Shown here piece after piece: positions 12,999 through 25,267 of a stretch of 64,000 bases of DNA. The DNA comes from Selaginella tamariscina (lineage: Eukaryota; Streptophyta; Lycopodiopsida; Selaginellales; Selaginellaceae). Position numbers and translations under genes: made by a program. Position 1 is the first letter of the stretch. Each line of letters opens with the position of its first letter. The DNA is taken from NCBI GenBank assembly GCA_003024785.1, contig PUQB01000059.1, positions 627,853 to 691,852 on the forward strand, read 5' to 3'. The notes under the pieces are model-generated. The model saw nothing but the letters and a program-made list of their open reading frames with translations. It was not told the origin of the DNA and made no database searches.

Positions 12999-13671
12999 GG
13001 TATAAACAAAATAATACTTACATCTCCACCAGGACAGCTCATATAGAAATGCAAATCCTTATAGAATCAACACTGTCCAAATAAAGCATTGTAGCCAATA
13101 CTTGGTTTCCAAACTCTTCGTCAATGTGTTGTCCTATGAAAATTATCCTCTCCCGGTACTGCAAATACAGTATGTATACACATACACACAATAATACATG
13201 ATTATATATAATGCCATGCGGTTAAATTTTAAACACCTAGGTATACAAACATCAAGAATGAGCAAATGTATAATGACCACTGAACAAGACATTCGTATGG
13301 TACTTAACATTCTTTAGTGCATAGGTATATATATATATGATATTCACACACACACACACTTACCAGGACGTTCCAGATATCGATGAATTGCCAAGTTTCC
13401 TTCACCAGGAGTTCTGTATGGGACTTTAGGAGTACCAACTGGCATCATAGTGACCTGTGCACGGCAAGAGCTCCCTCTTTTGCTTCTAATCTGCACATTC
13501 TGTGACACCCTATTTAGAAACGCAGATGAAGTCTCGTCCCTTAAGAACGCGCCCTTCTTCCAAATCTACAGACGCAGTCCTTAGCGCTCTCTCTCTCTCT
13601 CTCTCTCTCCAACATACGCGCTATACACACCTTGAAGACGATGCCACATTCACACTCGCCCCCAGCGCCAT
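11983..13671 (-). CDS. CLPR2: Plastid Clp protease non-catalytic subunit ClpR2
   Basis: Seven exons are recognised on the minus strand: 13627-13671, 13364-13565, 13022-13158, 12745-12861, 12509-12577, 12273-12368 and 11983-12123, about 268 residues. Motifs include [66 protein letters not shown] and [18 protein letters not shown], the last typical of ClpR2. The position of the catalytic Ser of ClpP is Asn (YNIAG), as expected for an inactive ClpR subunit of the chloroplast Clp core. The first exon and part of the second look like a transit peptide. As read, there is one extra base in an A run before the WQFIDIWN codons and one missing base before the CPGGD codons. All splice sites look sound, so assembly error is at least as likely as a pseudogene. 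Several introns begin with GT/GTGC repeats. Confidence 0.88.
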
Positions 13672-13872
13672 ATCTCAGACTCTGTTTTTAGGGTTCAACT
13701 AATGTATAGTTTTAGATTTATCGTAGAGATTTAAAACCTACCACCTTTTTTAAGCTTTTTATTGTATAATGAAAATCGATATAGGTAGAAGTTGCCTACG
13801 ATGCTTAGCATCCATGTTACAAATGTATAGTATATGATAAATACATGTAAAACATGCATCTATATACATACG

Positions 13873-13922
<50 letters not shown>

Positions 13923-14821
13923 GACACACACACACACACACACAACGCTTTATATACATGGAAACACACAATATATAAACAAGCATTCTTAGACTGGTGG
14001 ATTTCTAACGACTGCTGGAGCAAACAGCTAGTACATGTGTGCAACGGCATGTATAGCACTTTCATGTGCGTTGAAGACGTGACAAAATAGTAGAAGACTG
14101 TAATGTTCATGGGATGTTGGTTTAAAATGTGTTTAGTAAATCCTTCATATTTGACTATTATTAACTTTGATTATATAACTACATTTATGGGAGATATAAG
14201 ATTTTAAATTAAAAGTATATTTTTAACATAGTCTCTTAATATATAAACAAATTTGATTCAAGTAATAAATACTAATTTTGATATTTTTCTCATATATATT
14301 TTCCATAAGATAATTTCCTAATTTTATTTATCTTTATTTATTTTATTTCAGCTAGTAGTTTAATATATTTTTTGAATCAATGTCTTGACATTTGAATGCT
14401 TCTTAATAAACAGCTAATATAGGCCCACCATTTGTGAGCTTAATTATTTAATAATAATTTATTAATTAATAAATTATTAACTGAATTATTATTCTTAACT
14501 TAATAAGTTTATCTTGCCCTTAATTCAATTGTTATCTTTATCTTGGTAAATTTATATATAATTTCCCATAAGTTTACCCATAATTAAATTATGACTCTTA
14601 ATTTAGTTGTTATCCTTAACCTAATGAGTTTATTCCTAAACATCTTTAACTTGGCAAGTTTGGTGAATAATTTAATTATTATCCTTAATCTAATGAGTTT
14701 ATTTTTAAATTGAATCCTTAACTTATTTATTATTCTTAACTTTTAGTGAGATGCCTTAACTATTAATAATCCTTAACCTTATTTGTTATCCTTAACCTAG
14801 TGAATTTATTTATTATACATA
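13672..14821. other. AT-rich spacer upstream of CLPR2
   Basis: This holds the CLPR2 promoter side, a compound CA/TA microsatellite at about 13877-13943, and AT-rich DNA in which short phrases such as CCTTAACTTA and TATCCTTAACCT recur between about 14500 and 14800. No gene was recognised. Confidence 0.5.
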
Positions 14822-15790
14822 ATATCATAGTTTTTACTATAACTTTTATCTTTACTTTGGAGTTGATTATTATTATTTTTTGAACTATGTGATAAACCCT
14901 AGATGTAGTGAAAATAATTGCACTTAGTGCACTTAGGTATTCTAGCTGGCTCTCACTAAATACTTCAAGAAACTATAAGCGAAGGTAGCACTTACCTTTT
15001 ATAAACTTTTCCCCTTGTTTATATTTCTCAGTTAGGTCCCTATAGCTTTTCTAATTGACTCTAGCAGTTTGGCATGTTGATATGGGTTACAAACACTCCT
15101 AGGGTTGCCCTAACCCTTCGCCCTAACCCCCATGTAGGGTTTAGGGGTAGGAGGTACAACTAGGTCCAGAATCTAGGTATAAACATTGAGGGCTAGCATT
15201 TTGTGTTAGTCCACTTACTGAAATAGGAAAACAAAGGAGGCAGGGGGCGCTCCATTACATAAATAAGGTAGAGTATATATAGTGAAAGTTCTTGGTTTAA
15301 AAGAGAGTTCGTTATTCTTTTATTAATGCAAGTTAAGTTTGTGTCATCAAGGCACAACCCTTTATTGTGCTGCTTCAACTTCCAAACAATAGGGTACATC
15401 CCACCTTCGGGTTAGCCTACTTTTAATGTTGACCTTTGTGACTGGGTATGTTGTGTCCAAGGAGTTAGTTAATTCTTTTGGTTTGTTAACCCGCTCACAA
15501 GCCTGGAAAGGATTGTCCAAGGTCACGTTTCGTGAGAATAGTGGTTGAGGCCTTGCTTTAGCTGCCTCATCCATGCCAAGTTAAGAACGATACTTGCAAC
15601 TCGGCTAGCCCATGCATCTTAACTCACGAGGTGAGCATTATCCATGGACTTGGCCAACTTGGGGTGTGCATTCCTTAAGATGTAGGTTCCTAACATGGGT
15701 TACTTTATTAGATCTTGTGGGGTTTCTAGAGAGGGTTCCAAGGTTAGCATTTGACAAGCTCCATTTTGGCACCAAGTAAAAACTCTAACA
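14822..15790 (+). repeat. LTR-L family copy, diverged
   Basis: It begins with a TCATAGTTTTTACTAT hairpin-like start and passes CCCTAGATGTAGTG, a telomere-like CCCTAACCC/TAGGGTTTAGGGG stretch, CACATAAATAAGGTAGAG-like text and GTGTCATCAAGGCACAACCC. It ends AAAAACTCTAACA. These landmarks occur in the same order in the complete LTRs of the element at 30585-44102. It is followed by a weak primer-binding-site-like TTAGTATTGAAGG and a gypsy interior. Whether it is the true 5' LTR of that interior is unproven. Confidence 0.7.
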
Positions 15791-18700
15791 ATTAGTATTG
15801 AAGGTAATTCTTTACAGTCAATAGGACTACCTAAAGTTATAGGTATTTAGATAACTCTAAATTTCTGAATTACTTTATCACTTTTAATTGACATGTCTGT
15901 ATTTTGCATAAAGAATTTAATCTTGTGAGTTATTAATCTTTGGAGAACACTTGCTTAATGATTCAGTGTGAGATTTTAGGTATGACTGAAAGTCGTGTGC
16001 TAGATTAAGCTAATGTGTGTAAGTGTACAATTTATGTAGGGTGTTTCCAACTTAATATCAAGAATATTTTTAGCATATTCTCCAAGCGTTGAAGCTAGGG
16101 AGCAAGAGAAAGCAACTAGAGCCTAAGGTAGAGAGGGCTGTTGTAGAGACTCAAAATGAGGAGATAGATGAAGCTGACCCCCTAAGGTTAGTCTATGACT
16201 TGATTGGCAAGAAATAATGATGAATGCCCTAAATGAACTTCGAAGGGATTTTTAGGGTTGAATGATCTAATCAATATTGTTGTTGTTCAGATTCTAATGG
16301 CCATCATAGTACCAAATGTTTTGCAATCGGATACATGGAAAAAGAAGAAGGAGCATAATTTAGAGTCAAAATTCTTCTGGATCAAATCTTTAACTAATGA
16401 TCCTAGCAAGTTCAAGTTGGTCATGCCTTCGAATTTTGTGGCTTCAAAAGATTACAAAGTTCTGGATGATTAGTTGTTTAATATGAAAAGTTATTTCAAG
16501 ATCGCTTCCATGAGATAGGCATAAAAGATTGTATGCATCAAGCAATTTCTCGAGGGAAAAGTTAAAACTTGGTGGTGAAATGTTGAAGCTGAACAAAGAT
16601 ACCGAAATAGTTAAAACACATGAAAAAGAAAATCAAAAAAACAATATATGCTAAATGACCTTGAATTACAATTGCGTGTTGATTTGACAACTTGTAAATA
16701 AGGACTTCAGAGAAGCTTAATGGACTATGTTTATTGGTTCAAAAGTGTATGGAATATGAGTGATGATAAAGCTCGAAGTTGCTTCATTGCTAACTTGAAC
16801 AATAAGACTTGAAGGGAGATCATAAGGTATAAATCCACAAATTACTGGGAATGTTAGGAGGTAACTCAAAAGGTTGTTTATGGCATGTCATTGGAAGACT
16901 TATACAATAAAGGGGATGGACCAAAACCTAAACTACGGAGTTATCTTCCAACATCTAAGTGGAGAACGTTCAATAAACGATCAACTCAATCACCATCAAG
17001 TCAAAACGCAAGTCCCTTTGTTGACAATTCAAGATTTTTTGACACACCATCAAGACCTATCGAATTTCAAAAACTGTTAGCTTTACAACCGCTATAGCAG
17101 GCCAAGGGCCTGGCCCCAAAGTGTGCTCCTACGTTGTCCATAAATAGAGCTCTAAAATGTTATAATTGCGGTAGGGTTGGTCATTTTGCTAGGGAATGTC
17201 GGGCACCATCACAACAATCAAGTCATTTCAAGGTTATAACTAAAAATGTGCCGAACCTAAGATGCCTAAAATTCAGGAAGAAGAATTCGAAGAGGCATTG
17301 ATGAGTCAAACACAACCTGCCTTTTCTTTTATTCAAGAAAAAATCATGAATTAACAATTTGACTTAGGCCATTGTTTAAATCACAAAATAAACCATAATG
17401 GTTTAAATCAATAAATTTTAAACCAATTTATATAATAATTTTTAATGATTATTTAAATTATTAGTATATATATATTTTATAAAAATTAGGACTTACTATT
17501 CATGAATAGTAAAAACCATGGTATAAGCCAAAAAAGTTAATCCATGGACAAAACTGATCCTTTGCTATATCTAATAAGAAAATTATGAAGGGACCAAGTT
17601 CAAATGACGATCGATATGGATAATGAAATAAAAATTAATTTTGGTAAAGGTTCTCAAAATACTAACTATATAGCAAGGGTAGTTCCTATCCAAATCAATC
17701 CATGCCCAACACAAAATTGAACCTTGTCATATTCAAAACAACTATCATCCTATCATGGATCATCTTCGTGGAGCCAGAGTGTTCACCAAAATAGATTTGC
17801 ACAATGGGTATCATATAATTGCTATGAATGAGGTAGATAATATATACAAAATTGCTTTCAACACCAGTTTTAAGGATTTCAAGTTCACTATTATGTCATT
17901 TGACTTAACAAATGCCCCAGCCACATTCACTCGGTTGATGACTGAGGTGTTTTGGTGACTACTTGCACAATTTTGTGGGATCTTCCTCAATAATATTCTT
18001 ATTGTAGTAAGAATATGAGGAGCATGTGAAGCATTTGCGGAGAGTTCTTCAATTACTATGAGGAGAACAAGCTATATACAAAGAAGAGCAAATGTGCATT
18101 TGCTCAGTGCGAAGTGGAGTATTTGGGTCACATTGTGACGCCAAGTGGAAGTGAAGACTGATCCACAGAAGGTGGCATGGTGGAGCAATGGCCAATTCCT
18201 AGCAATGCACAAGAGTTATAGAGTTTCTTGGCATGGTTGGTTATTATCGGCGTATGTTAAAGGATTATGCCAAGAAAGCTTCTCCATTAACTAGTTGTTG
18301 AGGAAGGACATTTCCCTTTGCATGGAGTGTTTCATAGGAGAGCAGTTTCCAAGCTTTGAAACAAGCTTTGGTGTGCACCAGTTTTATGTATTACAATCCT
18401 TCTAAGCCTTATGAGGTATCGTGTGATGCAAGTGGAGTGGCCATTGGAGCTGTACTTATGCAAGCCTATTGCTTATGAGAGTCATACTTTGAATCCTGCA
18501 AAGCAACGGTACTTAACGTATGAGCAAGAACTATTGGTTATTGTTAATGCATTACGAGTTTGGAGGCACTATCTTTATGGTGCAAGTTTCAAGGTGTTTA
18601 CAAATCACAAGCCTTTGATGTATCTGTTCACACAAACTCGCTAGATGGTTAAGCTCATAAAGTTTGGCAAATTTCCTATTGAGCATTGTGTAGGGAAGGC

Positions 18701-20200
18701 TAATGTGGTGGCAGATGCTTTGTCACGCGTTAGGAGAGCCATAGTGGTTGGAAAATTCCAGACACGCTTATGTAATGCATTAACACGGACGGTCAGTGAG
18801 TTTAGCCAAGTAGTTCAACATGCTCAAGCATAAGACGCCGAGGTGTGAGAGCTCAGAGGACAGCTAAAGCCACCATTCTCATTTCAGGAATGGCCGTGTG
18901 TATCTTTCTCATGTGGACCATTTGATCAACCAAGTACTATATTTCCATCATAATTGCCCAAAGGCTGATCATTTTTGGGGGATGAAAATGTATGAGTTAA
19001 TCAAGAGGAGGTTCTACTGGAGGAATATGAAAGCTAATATCATAGAGTACTGCAGGTAAGTAAAGGTGCTTTGGGAGAAACCAGGTGAGCTATTACTACC
19101 ATTGCCTATTCCAAACAGGTGATGAGGCAGTATCTCTATGGACTTTGTCACCCATTTGTCAAGGACACATAGGTAGAATGAACAAGTGTGGGTCATTGTG
19201 GACAAATTGAAAAAATTTGTCAAGTTAGTTCCCTTAAGGAAGAATGTGAATGCATTTGAGTTGGCTACGATGTATTTACAACATGTATTTCTTATCCACG
19301 GATTTCCAAATGGTATTGTAAGTGATCGAAGCTTCAAGTTCACTTCTAACTTTTTGGGGGGCTTTTCTAAGTGCATGAAAGTGAAGCTTAAGCTGTGTAG
19401 TGAAGATCATCCCAAAACAGATGGGCAAACAAAGAGGGTGAACCAAGTTCTGGAAGATATGCTGAGGTGCACTATTAACTAGAAGGAAGGCCAGTGGGAT
19501 AAGTATATTCCATTACTTGAGTTTGTTTATAATAACAAATAGCACTGTGGTATTGGAATGAGTCCGTATTATGCTATATTTGGATGGCATCTCAAGATAG
19601 CTTTTGAGCTGGGGTTAGCAACTAAGAAAGCTCAAGGCAACATGAATGAGGAAGTTAAAGATCTAAGTGTTGAGCTTAAGAACATTCAGAGTTTGTGCAA
19701 AAAGAACTTACAAGTAGCTCAAAGCCGAGTTATTAAGTTTGCTAATAAGCACAGAAGCTTTTGAGAGTTCCAAGTGGGAGATTAGACGAAACACTATTGT
19801 GGCCTTACGAAAGGGACACAATGATAAGTTGTCTCCCATGTACTCAGGTCCTTATGAGATTCTAGAGCGTATCGGTAAGGTGGTGAGGGTGCACCAGTGT
19901 TTCATGTTAACCAGTTAAAGTAGATTCTTTGTGGATGTACGAGGCTAATAATACAGGACCAGTTAAGTAAGTTATATTGTCCTTAAGGACAAGGACTTGC
20001 TAATGGGGGGAGGATTGTTATGACCCATATAACGAATTAGAGAGTATTCCCCAAAAAGGTATAAGTTAGAATATTCTTGAATAGTTATACCTAGATTTAA
20101 GTTGGAAGCCTTTTGGAGTGTGGAGACTAGAGACAGCGCAGGGGAGGTTGGGTAGTTGTGTGAGGGTCTCTAGTTTGTACGTAGTGGTGCCTAACATTAA
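15791..20200 (+). mobile_element. Decayed Ty3/gypsy retrotransposon
   Basis: Plus-strand interior with a gag region from about 16080, a CCHC zinc knuckle (CYNCGRVGHFARECR, about 17157-17205), reverse transcriptase (about 17750-18150, GARVFTKIDLHNGYH and NAPATFTRLM motifs), RNase H (about 18400-18730, YLTYEQELL and VADALSR motifs) and integrase (about 18950-19480, HPKTDGQTKRVNQ). A purine tract TAATGGGGGGAGGA ends at about 20014 and is followed by what looks like the start of a 3' LTR (TGTTATGACCC, 20016 on). It is heavily broken, with many interruptions, so it is old. A small TIR element at 17345-17547 sits between the gag and RT regions. Confidence 0.85.
17345..17547 (-). mobile_element. MITE-like element, copy A
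   Basis: About 203 bp, AT-rich and non-coding. The ends are inverted (CATGAATTAAC and GTTAATCCATGG), with subterminal ACCATAATGGTTTAAAT and TATTCATGAATAGTAAAAAC. It is the reverse complement of the element at 29837-30080 over most of its length. It interrupts a gypsy element between its zinc knuckle and RT regions, so it is younger than that element. No transposase is present, so it would be mobilised in trans. Confidence 0.7.
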
Positions 20201-21421
20201 TCAATTTATCAACAAATTAAATAACATTATTAATTTTATATGAGTCACAATCATGCTTCCCAATAACACAACCCAACTATTGAGCAACTCAAGAAATCAC
20301 CATTTTGTCATTCTCATCTCTAGAGCTATGCTCCTTGTGCCTTTCTGTATTTCTTACAACTTTGTTCTTAGGCTTGTTCCTTGCATCATAGGTGGACTTC
20401 TTGCCTTCTTGTGAAGCATTCCCTTCTTGGAACATTCATTAACCACACGATCAGTATCTCCACATCACCTTTACAAAACTTTCAAGGTTTGAACTTCCTT
20501 TGAACTTCATTCCAAAGTACTTCTTCTCCTTCTCATGCCTCTTACTTGCCTGATCATTGTCCACATGCCGGAGAATTAATTTCACTTTTCTTGCTAGTGC
20601 CATAGGATCATTATAAGTCTTACTACAAATCACCAATTGTCTGTAAAGTACTATTTTTTAAGATAATTGGTTAATTAAGCAATTTTCATTCGCTCTCCAA
20701 AATCTGACACACTAGCAAACAACTTCTTTAATTGCTCCACATAATTAACAAAGGATTTATTTCCTTTCTTCCAAATTCATCAACTTCATAATGGCGGCTT
20801 GAGCATTATGTTGAGGAGCAAATTTCTTTAAAAAAAACTTTTAAAACTCTTTCATCATTTTTACTCCCAATTGATGATTGCTTTCCCATTAAGTCTTTAA
20901 GATGTTGTGACCAACATTCTACTTTCTCTTTTAGCTTAAATGTAACATGGAAAATAGCATCATCTTCTATGGCTCTACAATCTTTAAGAATCTTCTCCAC
21001 TTTATACAACCAATTTAACACTTTATCAGAAGTTCCTCATTCAAAAGTTGTAATTTCTGATTTTTAGAATGAGAAGATAATTCTTCAGCCTTTTTAACTT
21101 TTATGGAACTTTAAAATCTCTTAAAGACCACATGCATATCCTCCATAACTTCCTTAAAAACTCCAAACTAGAATAAAGATTTTCAATTTCTTTATATATT
21201 TCCATCAAGTCCATAAAGAGTTATCGAAAATCATAGATTCTTCATTATCATGCTGGAGTTCTTCATCCAAGATGCTCATAAAATCATCGTCCTCCATATA
21301 AACATTTTTCTTTAAAGCACAATCTTCTTCTTGATCCGCAGATGCCATGTTACCAAGGGGTATAAGAAAAATATTGAAATAGAGAGCAACAACACTAGGA
21401 GAACCTAGGCTCTGATACCAA
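20201..21421 (-). mobile_element. Gag-side fragment of another LTR retrotransposon
   Basis: On the minus strand, gag-like coding traces run from about 21350 down to 20450 (for example WLYKVEKILKDCRA and KEKVECWSQHLKDLMG). They are preceded by an excellent primer binding site, TTGGTATCAGAGCC (21408-21421), complementary to the 3' end of initiator Met tRNA. An LTR therefore should start at 21422 (TGTAAAGCTCC on the plus strand). The polymerase region is absent here. It is broken and old, and its junction with the plus-strand element near 20200 is not sharp. Confidence 0.7.
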
Positions 21422-21900
21422 TGTAAAGCTCCAATCCACATAGGTTATGCTCCAAGCTCATCACCCAACTTTATAATCTAGAGACTCAGCCCCTAGTTAC
21501 AAGCTCCAACAACAAACACTCAAGAAGAAGAAAAGTCTCTACCTTTGCCTTGAACTAAATCATGTCTTTTTCATGTGTTATAATAGAATCAAAACACGTT
21601 ATAAGCTTACGATATGCCTTAAGCTTATTATAGGACATCTTGAATATACATAAAAAATTCTCTAATGAGAATATATTTCTGAATTCTATGTGGCAATGGG
21701 TTTATAACATTCATTGAGGAATAAATTGAGCAAGCCATTCTCAAACTCTCATGAAAAAAGGTGGTATATGCATATGGTTTATAATTGAATTTCTTAGAGT
21801 AGCATGAGCTCAATTTGTAACAAAGATACTCTTACCTATCTTCAATAACATAATCTAGGCAAAATTACTCATGGTTAATAAACAAGGCTATACTCATACA
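21422..21900 (-). repeat. Probable 5' LTR next to the tRNA-Met primer site
   Basis: Sequence directly adjoining the primer binding site begins TGTAAAGCTCCAATCC on the plus strand and should be the LTR of the gag fragment to its left. The outer boundary could not be found because no second copy is in the window; the end given is a guess. No gene was seen. Confidence 0.4.
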
Positions 21901-21949
21901 AAAGTTGGGAGACCCTTTAGTGCCATCCAACTACTATACTATCATGGGC

Positions 21950-22470
21950 AGTTAGAACTCTAAAGAGTCCAAATAAAGACAAGTCGACCATTGTATTACT
22001 TATTTGTGAACTTTAACAAGACCTTTGATGAGGAATCAACTCCTACAATGCTTGGAGAAGTTGAATGCCCCATTTAAATTGGTGAGTACAACGCGCACAC
22101 AATACACAACCATCTAGGCCACTTTCAACGAGGGGGTCAAGGTGAAACACTTTCACCAATTCTCTTTGGTGTATACATTGATGCCCTAGAAGGGGCACTT
22201 AAGAAGCAAAACTTTTTATGTGTAAAACTAATTAAGATGTACCCATCTTTTGTTATATATAAATAATTTATTACTCTTTGGCATATCAAGTGAAATGATG
22301 TAACAATGACTATAGTTACTCAAGGAGTTTTGTCATGAGACATAATTAACAATGACTAACCATTCTATAAGGAACATGAGGTTAAAGTGGCACATGAATA
22401 TAAATACCTCGGCTACGTGGTAAGAAGAAGAAAACCCATGGAAGGCATGAGTGGTGAATAGAATTTGAGC
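21950..22470 (+). mobile_element. LINE-type reverse transcriptase relic
   Basis: Successive traces of a non-LTR reverse transcriptase: YLFVNFNKTFD (block A, normally with Asp in place of the first Asn), GQGETLSPILFGVYIDALEG (the QG-PLSP-LFG-YID block), INNLLLFG (in place of the YADD block) and HEYKYLGYVV (the KYLG block). The frame changes between blocks and there are stops, so it is dead. The YADD-equivalent position reads INNL, so the catalytic aspartates are lost. No poly-A tail, target duplication or 5' ORF was found. Confidence 0.6.
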
Positions 22471-22874
22471 AATTTTTTGTGCATACTACATTGTGCATAT
22501 TGAGGTGAAGAGGAAGGATGTACAACCACGGGATGTAAGCACATATATTACTTTATAAAGGTGAGTACAATACTTTTATATAGATGTGAGATGTGAGGTC
22601 CTGAGCTTTTGTGAACAACATGAAATAGGATAGAAGGTCACCAAATTATTGAAGATAAAATTTGGAACAAGACTATCCACACAATACAACTTAAAGACTA
22701 TTTACATGCTAATAGAGTTAATGGCTTGAAAGTGCACAATACAATATCTCGTCAGTGTAAAAAAGGGTTAGAGCAACAATTAAAAACTCATGAAGTTTGA
22801 TTAGAGAACATAATGGACGACGGTGGAAAGAGTTGGGAAAATGAATACAAGGGTTTGGTCTTTGCCTTAAACTC

Positions 22875-23243
22875 TTGCTGGAGAAGGATGAATTTAAGAT
22901 AGATGCTTTCAAACATGCACTTATGAGGTGGAATTCACATAACGAAGAGAGTAAGCTAAAGCTGTGTTCAAAGAACTTCAACCCAAACATTTTCCACGGA
23001 TACGCAAACTATTCAGCAAGGTGGATGGACAACCTTTGTCACCAAAAGGTCCATGTGGTTCTTCAATGTTCAATATTCAAGTCCAATACTAGGACTTACC
23101 TTGGCATACATGTAACCATTGGAGATATACATAACAACATGATTTACAAAGGACATAATGGAACTCCAATACCAAGAATTAATGAGGAGATGCCTAGAAA
23201 TTTCCCTTATTACGATGTGAAGCCCAATGAAATAATAAACTAA
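22875..23243 (+). CDS. Unrecognised open frame downstream of the LINE relic
   Basis: An open frame of 122 codons starting MLEKDEFKIDAFKHALMRW and ending KPNEIIN. It contains FNPNIFHGYANYSARWMD and CQKVHVVLQC-like text but no motif I can name. It lies about 400 bp after the RT relic on the same strand, so it could be the tail of that LINE, or a fragment of an unrelated gene. No clear promoter or splice structure was seen. Confidence 0.25.
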   Translation: MLEKDEFKIDAFKHALMRWNSHNEESKLKLCSKNFNPNIFHGYANYSARWMDNLCHQKVHVVLQCSIFKSNTRTYLGIHVTIGDIHNNMIYKGHNGTPIPRINEEMPRNFPYYDVKPNEIIN

Positions 23244-23383
23244 ACTAGTCAAAATGTTTTGTATTGTCTTATGCTTTGTGAAAGACCAACAAGATGTGAA
23301 ATAATCCATACATACATACATATAACATTTATAAATAGAAAACAATTTATCTATTATTTTATATATAAAGTATAATTTGGCCA

Positions 23384-25267
23384 TTAGAAATCAAAGTACC
23401 CAGAGTCCATTGCAAATGCACGTGGCCTTGACTTTGGCAGATCTGGCAACTCCATGTCTCCATTGAGTATCTGGCAGCAGATCCTCATGCTAGGTCGATC
23501 GTTTGCATTTGGCAAAGTACACAGGAGCCCCATCGTGACGACTCTTAAAGCTTTCTCAATGTGGACCTGAGATATCTTTTCATCAACAAGCTTCTCTAGC
23601 TCATTGCATTGGTGCAACCTCCACGTCCAGTCCAAGAGTATAGATGACTCAGAATCAAGTATGGAGTAATCCACAGCTCTTTTACCTGATATAATCTCAA
23701 GAGCAAGAATGCCAAAGCTATAAACATCTGACTTCTCTGTAGCTCTCCCTGTATATGCCAGCTCCGGAGCAATGTATCCCACGGTGCCGACCCCCATCGT
23801 CATGGTCTGTGCACCTTTGGCCTGCTCCATAAGCTTGGCAAGCCCAAAGTCTCCCAGCTTGGCAACAAAAATTTCATTGAGAAGGACGTTTGCCGCTTTT
23901 ACGTCCCGGTGCACAATTCTCCGCTCCAGTCCATAGTGAAGGTAAGCGATGGCTTCAGCAACGTTTTTCATGATTTCATACCTCTGTTCCCACGTCAAAA
24001 TCTCCTTTGAAAAGATGAACCGGTCAAGGCTTCCGTTGGGCATAAACTCGTATACCAACATCAATTTTTCCTGGCACCACCCTCTAAGCTGGACTAGGTT
24101 CTGGTGGCGGACGGTACTGATGACAGAGAGTTCCGCAAGGAACTGGGCTTCAGCATGCTTGGGAGCAGTAGACAGTACCTTCACTGCGACATAAGTTCCT
24201 TGGAGAAACCCCTTGTACACCTTGCCAGATCCTCCCTTTCCAATAACCTCATTGTCGCTGAATCCCTTTGTTGCTTGGTAGAGTTCCTTGTACGTGAAGC
24301 TGATTAGCTGATTGATCACAAGTGGCTTCTTCTTTCGACCCACTCGGCAATACCAGAACGTAAACATAGCTGCAATAGTCATGATCACAACAAGAATAGG
24401 TATTCCCACCTTGGTAAACAGCCCACCGTTGGAATTCGTTGCTTTTGATGGGAAGACCTGTGCAGGAGCAGCATAAGCTGGTGCAGGAGCAGCAGAATCT
24501 GGTGCAAGAGCAGAAGCTGGTGCAGGATCGTCAGATGCAAACGACCAATTGTACACATAATGCCGTTCAGAGGCAGCACCTGTTGCAGCTGAAAACCCTA
24601 CGTACATCTTGGGTAGGAAGACATCTCGGAGGTTGACGGGGGTGACCAGAATGGGGTCGGCAAGGGATGAATTACTACTTGCTAGCCATATGTAAAGCAG
24701 CTGAGCGTTGCCGTCATATCGTATCCTTGTTGAAAGAGTTTCTGCCAAAAGGTCGAACTCTTTGCTAGCTATGGAGTTAACACTGTTGATGTCCACCCCA
24801 ACGTGACTGTTTCTGCTGTCGTTGAATTCAGGATTATAAAATGTGTCGAATTCCACACCAAACACATGATTGCTTGGATCCCCATCTCTGCCCCTCGAGT
24901 TGAACCCTAGACGACCACCTCCTGAAGCATCGTTAGGAACGGGTTTACTTGGTGAGATAATGAACATCATGCCATCTGCTGGTGGGGATCCTGCAATAAT
25001 CCTAAAGGTGAAGTCCGTTGTGAATGAAACGACTCTCTGGGACAGTTCATCCACCAGTTGGACTGGGTCTCTGTAAAATGCTCGCCCAACACTGTCAGCG
25101 GCTTTATCTATCTCTGTGAGGGATAGCCCCTCTTTTATAATGCTTGCATATGGCTGGATTTCTATATATGATGTGAAATTGTCCCTTGATAATGAGAAGG
25201 TTAACGAGCTTGCCTGTTTAAGGAGCATAAACAAGGTGATTACACTGGCCCATCGAGCTAGATCCAT
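23384..25267 (-). CDS. L-type lectin-domain receptor-like kinase
   Basis: Single-exon gene of 627 residues with no break. Residues 1-21 are a signal peptide. About 22-245 form a legume-lectin domain with the metal-binding stretch FGVEFDTFYNPEFND and VGVDINSV. About 246-275 is a Pro/Ala-rich linker and about 287-307 a transmembrane helix, followed by an RKKK stop-transfer. About 340-605 is a Ser/Thr kinase with glycine loop GKGGSGKVYKG, Lys363 in VAVKVL, HRDVKAANVLL, DFG and GTVGYIAPE. All core kinase residues are present, so activity is expected. The family sits in the plasma membrane and acts in immunity and stress signalling; the ligand cannot be told. The ATG at 25265-25267 is the only start that gives a signal peptide. 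Repeat relics flank the gene on both sides. Confidence 0.95.
   Translation of the reverse strand: MDLARWASVITLFMLLKQASSLTFSLSRDNFTSYIEIQPYASIIKEGLSLTEIDKAADSVGRAFYRDPVQLVDELSQRVVSFTTDFTFRIIAGSPPADGMMFIISPSKPVPNDASGGGRLGFNSRGRDGDPSNHVFGVEFDTFYNPEFNDSRNSHVGVDINSVNSIASKEFDLLAETLSTRIRYDGNAQLLYIWLASSNSSLADPILVTPVNLRDVFLPKMYVGFSAATGAASERHYVYNWSFASDDPAPASALAPDSAAPAPAYAAPAQVFPSKATNSNGGLFTKVGIPILVVIMTIAAMFTFWYCRVGRKKKPLVINQLISFTYKELYQATKGFSDNEVIGKGGSGKVYKGFLQGTYVAVKVLSTAPKHAEAQFLAELSVISTVRHQNLVQLRGWCQEKLMLVYEFMPNGSLDRFIFSKEILTWEQRYEIMKNVAEAIAYLHYGLERRIVHRDVKAANVLLNEIFVAKLGDFGLAKLMEQAKGAQTMTMGVGTVGYIAPELAYTGRATEKSDVYSFGILALEIISGKRAVDYSILDSESSILLDWTWRLHQCNELEKLVDEKISQVHIEKALRVVTMGLLCTLPNANDRPSMRICCQILNGDMELPDLPKSRPRAFAMDSGYFDF

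Noticed and set aside
13817-14110. Small proteins of Cys/Val or Thr/His repeats
   Set aside because: These are translations of TG/CA and TA microsatellites in several frames, here and at 8028-8269, 8586-8820, 52752-52997 and 61431-62398.
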